The notes beneath the pieces were generated by a model that did not search any database, was not told the DNA's origin, and was given only the letters and a program-made list of their open reading frames with translations. Positions 17,197-24,067 of a DNA stretch of 47,521 nucleotides are shown in pieces (within the stretch, counting starts at the first letter, position 1; the number at the start of each line of letters is the position of its first letter). The stretch is from positions 1 through 47,521 of the forward strand of contig JAFODQ010000050.1 in assembly GCA_017380615.1 (NCBI GenBank). Direction: 5' to 3'. A program made the position numbers and the translations under genes. Source of the DNA: Clostridia bacterium. Its GTDB lineage: Bacteria; Bacillota; Clostridia; Oscillospirales; Acutalibacteraceae.

Positions 17197-18655
17197 TGAT
17201 TTTTTCTCCCGTGCCATCGCTTTCATGCATGATCTTCTCAATCATTGACTGCTTTATGCCCCAAAGCTTTCCCGAAAAGTCAACATAATACCTATGTGGG
17301 TTCTCAAATCTGACAACCTCTTCCCAAAGGGATGCAACCTGTTCATTGCAATAGAACTTTATCTGTTCAAGAGATGGACTTTCATAAACAAGCTCACCCT
17401 TTTTGAAAACAGCCACAAGCATTTCTCGAGCAACGAAATTATCGACAGTTTTTCTCTTCCATGTAAAATCGGGATCAAAGAGAGAATATGTTTTTTCCTC
17501 ACCCACAGTTTCACTATCAAGCGTGAGCACATCAGCAATCGCCTTACCGGTCTCCATATCAAAAAGTCTCCACACTCTCTTTGAGCAGGGTGTGGTGATT
17601 TTATTTACATTGTTACTGAGCATAATTGCCGGAAGCTTTTCACCATTTTTTTCAGTTTCGCAAAGCTTGTAAACACCATCAAGAACCGGAGATGAGGATG
17701 ATGTTATAAGCTTTTCGCCTACAATAAAGCCATCTATCTTTGCACCCTGATTAAGCATATCCTTAATGAGCACCTCATCAAGTGAATTGGATGCATATAT
17801 AGCACAATCAGGGAAGCCTGCCTCATCAAGCATTCTTCTTGCCCTTTTAGAGAGATATGTCATATCACCACTGTCAATAACAACTCCAGCAGGACGCAGT
17901 CCCTTTGGCACAAGCACATTATTGAATGCCTCAATCGCGTTTTTCACGCCACTGCCAAGGGTGTCATAAGTATCAACAAGCAATGCACCATCGTCGCCGT
18001 GCTCTTCAAGATAAGACTTGAATGCCTCAAGCTCACTGTCGAAAAGCTGTACCCAGCCATGCCCCATCATTGTGACAACGGGTATATCATATTTTCTTGC
18101 TGCAGGAAGAAGAGATGTGGCATCCACACCACCGATATATGCAGCCCTTGCACCCTCAATTGCAGCATCTGCACCATGGGCACGGCGAGCACCCATTTCC
18201 ACAACCTGCTTACCAGATGCAGCCCTTGACACTCTGTTTGCTTTAGTGGCAACAAGGGTCTGATAATTTATGGTGTTAAGAAGAAGCGTTTCAATAAGCT
18301 GCGCCTGAATGGCAGGACCATGCACCTTTATAATAGGCTCATTGGGAAAAATGGGAGTGCCTTCAGGCATCGCATAAAGGTCACACTCAAACTTAAACTC
18401 TGAAAGATAGTTAACAAGCTTTTCAGAGAAGCCCTGCTCACGCAGATATGCTAAATCGCCATCATTAAAGGAAAGCGCCATTAATTTTTCACAAAGGGTT
18501 CCAAGACCAGCCATAACAGCAAAGCCACCCTTATCAGGAATCTCTCTGAAGAACATATCAAAGGTTTCAATTTCATTTTCCTTGCCTGCAGAAAGCAAGC
18601 CCTCTGCTGCCGAAAGGCAATTGTAATCTGCAAACAAACCGTTATAAGCACTCAT
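17189..18655 (-). CDS. pncB: Nicotinate phosphoribosyltransferase
   Basis: 488-residue enzyme of NAD salvage (nicotinate + PRPP + ATP to nicotinate mononucleotide). The N-terminus carries YNGLFADYNCLSAAEGLL and the FFREIPDKGGFAVMAGL segment. The core has NYQTLVATKANRV and GARRAHGADAAIEGARAAYIGG. VDTYDTLGSGVKNAI and GVVIDSGDM come from the phosphate-binding barrel. Length and motifs fit the clostridial long form. ATG at 18655 with AGGTG upstream is preferred over the GTG 4 codons earlier. A promoter lies at 18685-18713. The stop overlaps the next gene. Confidence 0.95.
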   Translation of the reverse strand: MSAYNGLFADYNCLSAAEGLLSAGKENEIETFDMFFREIPDKGGFAVMAGLGTLCEKLMALSFNDGDLAYLREQGFSEKLVNYLSEFKFECDLYAMPEGTPIFPNEPIIKVHGPAIQAQLIETLLLNTINYQTLVATKANRVSRAASGKQVVEMGARRAHGADAAIEGARAAYIGGVDATSLLPAARKYDIPVVTMMGHGWVQLFDSELEAFKSYLEEHGDDGALLVDTYDTLGSGVKNAIEAFNNVLVPKGLRPAGVVIDSGDMTYLSKRARRMLDEAGFPDCAIYASNSLDEVLIKDMLNQGAKIDGFIVGEKLITSSSSPVLDGVYKLCETEKNGEKLPAIMLSNNVNKITTPCSKRVWRLFDMETGKAIADVLTLDSETVGEEKTYSLFDPDFTWKRKTVDNFVAREMLVAVFKKGELVYESPSLEQIKFYCNEQVASLWEEVVRFENPHRYYVDFSGKLWGIKQSMIEKIMHESDGTGEKING

Positions 18656-18684
18656 AAGGCACCTCACAAAATGTTATATATTTC

Positions 18685-18713
18685 ATTTTAACATAGAAAA
18701 AGCCATATATCAA
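18685..18713 (-). promoter_or_regulatory. pncB promoter
   Basis: Minus-strand -35 TTGATA (18708-18713), 17-base spacer, -10 TAAAAT (18685-18690), 30 bases before the pncB ATG. Confidence 0.6.
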
Positions 18714-18756
18714 ATATTTTTTAGGGATTTCATATACATTAAATATAGAAAAACAC

Positions 18757-18785
18757 TTGCAAGGTGATTTTCCTTGTGATAATAT
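18757..18785 (+). promoter_or_regulatory. Promoter with internal dyad upstream of the first XRE gene
   Basis: -35 TTGCAA (18757-18762), 17-base spacer, -10 TAATAT (18780-18785). The spacer contains the inverted repeat CAAGG-7-CCTTG (18760-18764 and 18772-18776), placed as an autoregulatory operator would be. Confidence 0.5.
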
Positions 18786-18830
18786 GATTTCATAGAATTT
18801 AGAATTCATTCAACGAAAGGGGTACTTTGG

Positions 18831-19079
18831 ATGAGAATCAGGAAACAGCCAATCGGCACCAAAAACATCTGCGGAACCAAAGTTGAAGAAAGAAGAAAAG
18901 CTATAGGGATGAAACAAAAAGATCTTCTTACACAGCTTCAAATCCGTGGTGTGGACCTTAACGCTTCAGGGCTTTCAAAATTGGAGGGGCAGATTCGTTC
19001 CGTGTGTGACACAGAGCTTATCGCATTATCAGAAGTGTTAGGTGTATCAGTTAACTGGTTATTGGGACTCGAAGACTAA
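18831..19079 (+). CDS. Small XRE-family helix-turn-helix regulator
   Basis: 82-residue protein that is almost entirely one HTH_3/XRE domain. The helices are GTKVEERRKAIGMKQKDLLTQLQ (about 15-37) and a recognition region SGLSKLEGQIRSVCDTELIALSEVLGVSVNWLLG (about 46-79). It has a basic, arginine-rich start and no effector domain. The ATG follows AAAGGGG. It is monocistronic: its own promoter precedes it and a strong terminator follows. Target unknown; autoregulation is suggested by the dyad in its promoter. Confidence 0.85.
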   Translation: MRIRKQPIGTKNICGTKVEERRKAIGMKQKDLLTQLQIRGVDLNASGLSKLEGQIRSVCDTELIALSEVLGVSVNWLLGLED

Positions 19080-19096
19080 AATTTAATAGAAAAAGA

Positions 19097-19134
19097 AAAT
19101 GTGTATCCATTATTTTACGGATACACATTTTTTA
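19097..19134 (+). terminator. Terminator of the first XRE gene
   Basis: A 12-bp perfect stem (19097-19108 / 19119-19130) with a 10-base loop, running into TTTTT. Confidence 0.88.
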
Positions 19135-19244
19135 TATTTCATAAAAATTTACAAATAATATTAGTACAATCTCACAAGACTTTGTCGAATTTTGTTGATT
19201 TACGAGCATAATTGTGATATCATACATAAAACGGAGGTGGGGAA

Positions 19245-19625
19245 ATGACTATAAACAAAAGAATCAAGCAATTCAGAGAATATAACAATCTCAAGCCTGA
19301 AATCATTGCGGAAGCAATCGGCGTCTCACTTTCAGAGTATGAAAGCTTCGAAGACGGCACCTCAACCCCCACAATAGATATTATAAAGAAACTTGCAAAA
19401 TCATATAAGGTAACCGATGATGAATTCTTAGGCTACACTCCCCGACTGGCCGTTTATGACATCACACAAGATTTTCCTCATGAGGATGAAAGTGTGGATG
19501 ATAACACACTCAAAATGGCTGATCTTTCATGGGATGAGGCACAGATTATCTTGTATTACAGACAGCTTAAAGAGAAGGACGATATAATCTCCGAAATCAT
19601 AAAAAGAAGAAATGAAAATAAATAA
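19245..19625 (+). CDS. Second XRE-family regulator with C-terminal helical extension
   Basis: 126-residue protein. The HTH_3 domain is at residues 1-65 (INKRIKQFREYNNLKPEIIAEAIGVSLSEYESFEDG and IIKKLAKSYKVTDDEFLGY). A short acidic linker (FPHEDESVDDN) and a charged C-terminal helix (about 90-126) follow, ending in a Lys/Arg/Asn-rich tail. The ATG at 19245 has a strong GGAGGTGGGG site. A possible promoter (TTGTTG, 17 bases, TGATAT) lies at about 19187-19215. The acidic linker and terminal helix might be a partner-binding or oligomerisation region; that is a guess. Target unknown. Confidence 0.85.
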   Translation: MTINKRIKQFREYNNLKPEIIAEAIGVSLSEYESFEDGTSTPTIDIIKKLAKSYKVTDDEFLGYTPRLAVYDITQDFPHEDESVDDNTLKMADLSWDEAQIILYYRQLKEKDDIISEIIKRRNENK

Positions 19626-19627
19626 AA

Positions 19628-19656
19628 AAACAGTCATCGTTAAGATGACTGTTTTT
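19628..19656. terminator. Bidirectional terminator between the second XRE gene and pduL
   Basis: An 11-bp stem (19628-19638 / 19644-19654) with a GTTAA loop, T-run on the plus strand (19652-19656) and an A-run on the other side. It serves the converging genes. Confidence 0.88.
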
Positions 19657-19672
19657 GTTATCCGGAATCAAA

Positions 19673-20248
19673 TTAAAGCTTAACAATTTCGCCCATCATG
19701 CCGGGAGTTGCAAATGCTGCATTGCTCTCATCTGTATCGATATGCATTGCAGGTGCAAAATTAGGATGAACACGACAAACAACATCACCGAAAATAAGTG
19801 AACGACCGTCTGACTCAACCTTAACACCAACAACCTCTTTATCCTCAACACCAAACTCTGATGCTGCATCAGGAGTGAGATGGATGTGTCTTTTAGCCAC
19901 GATTACGCCTTCAGCAAGCTCAACCTCACCTTTAGGACCAACAAGCTTACAAGCACCACTGCCTGCAATGTCGCCACTCTCTCTTACGGGAGCAACAGCA
20001 CCGATTGAACGAGCATCAGATGCTGAAATTTCAACCTGAGAGGAAGGTCTTGTGGGACCGAGGATAGAAACTGCAGGGAACTGACCCTTTGCACCAACAA
20101 CAGCAACTCTCTCCTCACAAGCAAACTGACCCGGCTGTGAAAGATCCTTCTTTGGAGTGAGCTCGTAGCCCTCGCCGAAGAGGATATCAAGATCTTCTCT
20201 TGAAACATGAACGTGACGTGCAGATGTTTCGATAAGTACTTTTGACAT
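19673..20248 (-). CDS. pduL: PduL-type phosphate acyltransferase (phosphotransacetylase)
   Basis: 191-residue enzyme that interconverts acyl-CoA and acyl phosphate. It has the PduL repeat structure with paired zinc-binding motifs: ARHVHVS (His12, His14) and AKRHIHLTPD (His121, His123). A further VHPNFAPAMHIDTDES is near the C-terminus. No microcompartment shell genes are nearby and there is no encapsulation peptide at the N-terminus, so it is probably a housekeeping phosphotransacetylase for acetate or propionate production. The ATG at 20248 has an AAGGA site; a longer in-frame start at 20386 lies beyond the promoter. Monocistronic, with its own near-consensus promoter and terminator. Confidence 0.92.
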   Translation of the reverse strand: MSKVLIETSARHVHVSREDLDILFGEGYELTPKKDLSQPGQFACEERVAVVGAKGQFPAVSILGPTRPSSQVEISASDARSIGAVAPVRESGDIAGSGACKLVGPKGEVELAEGVIVAKRHIHLTPDAASEFGVEDKEVVGVKVESDGRSLIFGDVVCRVHPNFAPAMHIDTDESNAAFATPGMMGEIVKL

Positions 20249-20299
20249 TAAAAATCCTTCTTTCAAAATGCAAGTTTCCTTGCTTAATATTACAAGAAA

Positions 20300-20329
20300 A
20301 TTATACACAAAACAAAAAGTCTTTGTCAA
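20300..20329 (-). promoter_or_regulatory. pduL promoter
   Basis: Minus-strand -35 TTGACA (20324-20329), 18-base spacer, -10 TATAAT (20300-20305): both boxes consensus. A small GCAAG/CTTGC hairpin (20270-20283) lies in the leader. Confidence 0.8.
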
Positions 20330-20558
20330 GTTTAAGAATGTACAATATTCGCTATTGATAAATGCTTTTTTATGTAATATTATCATATCCGATGATTAAA
20401 TTTTTATAACAGGAGATATATTTACGGAATTACTGAAAGCACTTTTTGCTTTGTTTCTCAATATGATTCAAACATTCAACATTTTCCCGAAAACGCAACA
20501 TGACTCCTTATTTTGTCCTTTTGCCCTATGAAAGCCTTGTGCTTTACCAATAAAACAC

Positions 20559-20577
20559 GTCAGCTAAACAAGCTGAC
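20559..20577 (-). other. Second hairpin downstream of the GGGtGRT gene
   Basis: A 6-bp stem GTCAGC/GCTGAC with a 7-base loop, followed on the minus strand by GTGTTTTATT. It may be a back-up terminator to the one at 20590-20619. Confidence 0.45.
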
Positions 20578-20582
20578 AGAGC

Positions 20583-20619
20583 AAAACAAAATCCCGAAAC
20601 TCAATGGAGCTTCGGGATT
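20583..20619 (-). terminator. Terminator of the NifU-like / GGGtGRT operon
   Basis: A 9-bp stem AATCCCGAA / TTCGGGATT (20590-20598, 20611-20619), followed on the minus strand by TTGTTTTG, 15 bases past the GGGtGRT stop codon. Confidence 0.82.
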
Positions 20620-20634
20620 CTTTATTAGTTTGAA

Positions 20635-21633
20635 TTATTTACAAGCTTCTTCAACTGCAACTGCACATGCAACTGTTGCGCCTACCATTGGGTTGTTACC
20701 CATACCGATAAGACCCATCATTTCAACGTGAGCAGGAACTGAAGATGAACCTGCGAACTGAGCGTCTGAGTGCATACGACCCATTGTGTCAGTCATACCG
20801 TATGAAGCAGGACCTGCAGCCATGTTATCAGGGTGAAGAGTACGACCTGTACCACCACCTGAAGCAACTGAGAAATACTTCTTACCGTTTTCAACACATT
20901 CTTTCTTATATGTGCCTGCAACAGGATGCTGGAAACGAGTTGGGTTTGTTGAGTTACCTGTGATAGAAACGTCAACGCCTTCCTTCCACATAATTGCAAC
21001 GCCTTCTGTTACATCGTTTGCGCCGTAGCAGTTAACCTTTGCACGAAGACCATCTGAATATGCCTTACGGAATACTTCTTTAACTTCACCTGTGTAGTAA
21101 TCCATTTCTGTTTCAACATAAGTAAAGCCGTTGATTCTTGCGATAATCTGAGCAGCATCCTTGCCGAGACCGTTAAGGATAACTCTGAGAGGATTCTTTC
21201 TTACCTTGTTTGCCTTTTCAGCAATACCGATAGCACCTTCAGCAGCTGCGAATGATTCGTGACCTGCAAGGAATGCGAAGCACTCTGTCTCCTCTTCGAG
21301 AAGCATCTTACCGAGGTTACCGTGACCAAGACCAACTTTTCTCTGGTCAGCAACAGAACCGGGGATGCAGAAAGCCTGAAGACCTTCACCGATTGCAGCA
21401 GCAGCGTCAGCAGCTCTTGTGCAACCCTTCTTGATTGCGATAGCACAACCTACTGTGTAAGCCCACTTTGCATTTTCAAAACAGATTGGCTGAATGCCTT
21501 CTGTGATTTTGTATGGATCAAAGCCCTTAGCCTTGCAGATTTCAGCACACTCTTCAATTGAAGAAATGCCATATTTATTGAGAACGTCGAGAATCTGTTT
21601 CTCACGTCTGTTGTAAGATTCAAATAAAGCCAT
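20635..21633 (-). CDS. GGGtGRT family protein (conserved, function unknown)
   Basis: 332-residue protein recognised by the GGGTGRT signature at residues 259-265 (context VASGGGTGRTLHPDN). Other conserved-looking stretches are LGHGNLGKMLLEEETECFAFLAGHESFAAAEGA (102-134), VILNGLGKDAAQIIARINGF and VSITGNSTNPTRFQHPVAG. It contains nine cysteines or so spread through the sequence (C29, C33, C51, C63, C71, C89, C118, C202, C246), no membrane segment and no signal peptide. This family is known from anaerobic Firmicutes but has no assigned reaction. Here it lies 12 bases downstream of a NifU-like scaffold gene, with its own AAGGAGG site and a shared terminator. A role in metal-cluster handling or a redox reaction that needs one is an inference from the partner. 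Confidence 0.85.
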   Translation of the reverse strand: MALFESYNRREKQILDVLNKYGISSIEECAEICKAKGFDPYKITEGIQPICFENAKWAYTVGCAIAIKKGCTRAADAAAAIGEGLQAFCIPGSVADQRKVGLGHGNLGKMLLEEETECFAFLAGHESFAAAEGAIGIAEKANKVRKNPLRVILNGLGKDAAQIIARINGFTYVETEMDYYTGEVKEVFRKAYSDGLRAKVNCYGANDVTEGVAIMWKEGVDVSITGNSTNPTRFQHPVAGTYKKECVENGKKYFSVASGGGTGRTLHPDNMAAGPASYGMTDTMGRMHSDAQFAGSSSVPAHVEMMGLIGMGNNPMVGATVACAVAVEEACK

Positions 21634-21645
21634 GGTTATACCTCC

Positions 21646-22338
21646 TTATTCCTTTCTTGGGTCAACGATTTTAACAGCGTCAGCAACACGGCCATACTGA
21701 CCCTTTGCCTTTTCGAATGCTGTGTTAGCATCATCACCTGCTTTGATGAAGTCCATCATCTTACCGAAGTTAACGAACTGATAACCGATAATTTCATTTT
21801 CTTCATTAAGAGCAAGACCTGTAACATAACCGTCTGTCATTTCAAGATAACGAGGACCCTTTGCAAGAGTACCGTACATTGTACCAACCTGTGAACGAAG
21901 GCCCTTACCAAGGTCTTCAAGGCCTGCACCAACAACGAGACCGTCTTCTGAGAAAGCTGACTGTGTACGACCATAAACAATCTGAAGGAAGAGCTCTCTC
22001 ATTGCTGTGTTGATAGCGTCACAAACAAGGTCTGTGTTAAGAGCTTCAAGGATTGTTCTGCCCGGAAGAATTTCAGATGCCATTGCAGCTGAGTGAGTCA
22101 TACCTGAGCAACCGATTGTCTCAACAAGAGCTTCCTGGATAACGCCTTCCTTAACATTGAGAGTAAGCTTACATGTACCCTGCTGAGGAGCACACCAGCC
22201 AATACCATGAGTAAAGCCGGAAATGTCTTTAATCTCTCTTGCCTTAACCCACTTTGCTTCTTCCGGAATTGGAGCAGCACCGTGAGCAGCACCCTGAGCG
22301 ATAGGGCACATTGTTTCAACTTCATGTGAATACTTCAT
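21646..22338 (-). CDS. NifU/IscU-like iron-sulfur scaffold homologue with C-terminal extension
   Basis: 230-residue protein. The first 120 residues resemble the IscU/NifU N-terminal scaffold. C56 in QQGTCKLTLNVKEG corresponds to the CGD cysteine, C77 in IGCSGMTHSAAMASEILPG to the GCGxxxxSSS cysteine, and C106 in VCDAIN to the third ligand; an extra C49 precedes. After about residue 125 comes a roughly 100-residue tail (GLEDLGKGLRSQVGTMYGTLAKGPRYLEM ...) not found in ordinary IscU. No cysteine desulfurase or suf genes are nearby. It is co-transcribed with the GGGtGRT gene and has a promoter at 22381-22409. The start at 22338 has AAAGGAG upstream. Confidence 0.8.
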   Translation of the reverse strand: MKYSHEVETMCPIAQGAAHGAAPIPEEAKWVKAREIKDISGFTHGIGWCAPQQGTCKLTLNVKEGVIQEALVETIGCSGMTHSAAMASEILPGRTILEALNTDLVCDAINTAMRELFLQIVYGRTQSAFSEDGLVVGAGLEDLGKGLRSQVGTMYGTLAKGPRYLEMTDGYVTGLALNEENEIIGYQFVNFGKMMDFIKAGDDANTAFEKAKGQYGRVADAVKIVDPRKE

Positions 22339-22380
22339 TAATTTTGACTCCTTTCGGATGTTAATTTTTTACCAATCAAT

Positions 22381-22409
22381 ATTTTATTATATTTTCTTCT
22401 TCAAGTCAA
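22381..22409 (-). promoter_or_regulatory. Promoter of the NifU-like/GGGtGRT operon
   Basis: Minus-strand -35 TTGACT (22404-22409), 17-base spacer, -10 TAAAAT (22381-22386). It diverges from the MBOAT promoter at 22485. Confidence 0.62.
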
Positions 22410-22484
22410 GTAAAATGAGCATTTTCAAAACCACAAAAAACGACAGTTTGTTATGTTATTTTTATTTATTTTACATAAATATAC

Positions 22485-22512
22485 TTGAAATTTTTTTCCG
22501 ACGATATATAAT
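22485..22512 (+). promoter_or_regulatory. Promoter of the MBOAT/DHHW operon
   Basis: -35 TTGAAA (22485-22490), 16-base spacer, -10 TATAAT (22507-22512), 62 bases upstream of the ATG. Confidence 0.6.
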
Positions 22513-22573
22513 GATATATTGGTTAAATATTATATATGGAATTTGATTTATTTCTGGTGAAAGGAGAAGAGTT

Positions 22574-24037
22574 ATGGTATTTTCAAGTCTTTTGTTTATA
22601 TTTGCATTTTTGCCTTTGTGCCTTGCTGCCTACTCTCTGTGCAAAAACAACACAGCAAGAAACATCATCCTTCTTATCTTCTCCCTCATCTTCTATACAT
22701 GGGGCGAGCCTGTATATGTCCTTCTGCTCATTTCAATGACCTTCTGTGATTGGTTAATGGCAATACTCCTTGACAAGACAAAGGGACAGACTGTCCGAAG
22801 GCTTATTCTCTTTTCTGCCTGCACAATCAATCTTGGTCTTATCGGTGTGTTCAAATACACAGGCTTTATTCTCACAAATGTGCAGAACATCTTCGGAGTA
22901 CCGGGTGTTATACCGAAAATAATTCTTCCCATAGGCATTTCATTTTATACCTTTCAGCTTCTGTCATATGTAGTGGATGTTTACAGAAAAGAGGTTCCGT
23001 CTCAAAAGAATTTTTTCTGGCTTCTTTTATATTCAAGTTTATTCCACCAATGCATTGCAGGACCCATTGTCAGATACAAGGATGTTGAAAACGATATTCT
23101 GAACAGAAGAGTGAATCACCGTGAAATTGCAGAGGGCATCACAAGATTCACCGTTGGTTTGGGCAAAAAGGTACTCATTGCAAACACCTGTGGCAGCCTT
23201 GCTGACACACTTCTTGTAACAGACAGCCTTATGGCATCATCTCCCACCGAGGCTCTTGCAGAATTATCCACCCGTTCAGCAGCAGGCTTGTGGCTTGGCA
23301 TGTTATTCTATATGCTTCAGATATATCTCGACTTCTCTGCTTATTCGGATATGGCAATAGGCATGGGTCTTATGACAGGATTCCATTTCAAAGAAAATTT
23401 CAACTACCCATACATTGCAAAATCTGTAACAGATTTCTGGAGAAGATGGCACATTTCACTAAGCACATTTTTCAGAGATTATGTGTATATCCCATTGGGA
23501 GGAAACAGAAAAGGAAAACTCAAAACCTACAGAAATCTTCTTATTGTCTGGTTCCTCACAGGCCTGTGGCATGGTGCCTCATGGAATTTCGTTCTGTGGG
23601 GATTGTTCTTCTTCGTTTTCCTTTGTATCGAAAAGCTGGGACTTCTGAAAATCCTTGAAAAAACCCCCTCATTCTTCTCAAGGGCATATCTTCTGCTTGT
23701 TGTATATTTTGGCTGGATATTATTCAGATTTTCCGATTTCAGGTTTATACCCATTGTGCTTAAGGGACTCTTCTGCCAGAACGGAAACCCCCTTATGGAT
23801 TTCGAAACGAAGACCTTATTCTTCGGCAATATCTTCTTCATTGTTGTGGCACTCATTGCAGTTACACCAGCAATAAAGCTCATTGGAGATAAATTGAAAT
23901 CAAAGTCAACAGAGAAGAAATCTGTTTTTGTTATACTCACAATATTAAACATTATTTTGCCACTTACATTACTTGTGCTTTCAGCAATAAGCCTTGTAGG
24001 TGACGCTTATAATCCATTCATTTACTTCCAATTCTAA
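22574..24037 (+). CDS. MBOAT family O-acyltransferase (AlgI-like)
   Basis: 487-residue polytopic membrane protein with about ten or more membrane segments. AlgI/DltB-type MBOAT signatures are clear: LPIGISFYTFQLLSYVVDVYR (118-138), YLDFSAYSDMAIGMGLMTGF (251-270), FWRRWHISLSTFFRDYVYIPLGG (288-310) and LTGLWHGASWNFVLWG (328-343). The catalytic His is His333, with His293 also conserved. Such proteins move acetyl groups across the membrane to an exported polysaccharide or wall polymer. The ATG follows AAAGGAGAAGA. It is followed 30 bases later by a DHHW/AlgJ-like protein, the usual extracytoplasmic partner. The acceptor polymer is not encoded here. Confidence 0.93.
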   Translation: MVFSSLLFIFAFLPLCLAAYSLCKNNTARNIILLIFSLIFYTWGEPVYVLLLISMTFCDWLMAILLDKTKGQTVRRLILFSACTINLGLIGVFKYTGFILTNVQNIFGVPGVIPKIILPIGISFYTFQLLSYVVDVYRKEVPSQKNFFWLLLYSSLFHQCIAGPIVRYKDVENDILNRRVNHREIAEGITRFTVGLGKKVLIANTCGSLADTLLVTDSLMASSPTEALAELSTRSAAGLWLGMLFYMLQIYLDFSAYSDMAIGMGLMTGFHFKENFNYPYIAKSVTDFWRRWHISLSTFFRDYVYIPLGGNRKGKLKTYRNLLIVWFLTGLWHGASWNFVLWGLFFFVFLCIEKLGLLKILEKTPSFFSRAYLLLVVYFGWILFRFSDFRFIPIVLKGLFCQNGNPLMDFETKTLFFGNIFFIVVALIAVTPAIKLIGDKLKSKSTEKKSVFVILTILNIILPLTLLVLSAISLVGDAYNPFIYFQF

Positions 24038-24067
24038 AACAACAAAACTAATGTCGGAGGCTGTTTG

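Larger units (their letters stand above)
20387..20634. other. Intergenic stretch without a supported gene
   Basis: This is part of the 386-base gap between pduL and the GGGtGRT gene. The pduL promoter occupies 20300-20329 and two hairpins occupy 20559-20619. The remaining AT-rich 20387-20558 holds no ORF with a ribosome site and no recognisable RNA. Confidence 0.6.

Noticed and set aside
20463..20531. 22-codon frame in the pduL/GGGtGRT gap
   Set aside because: No ribosome site upstream and no conserved feature; not reported as a gene.
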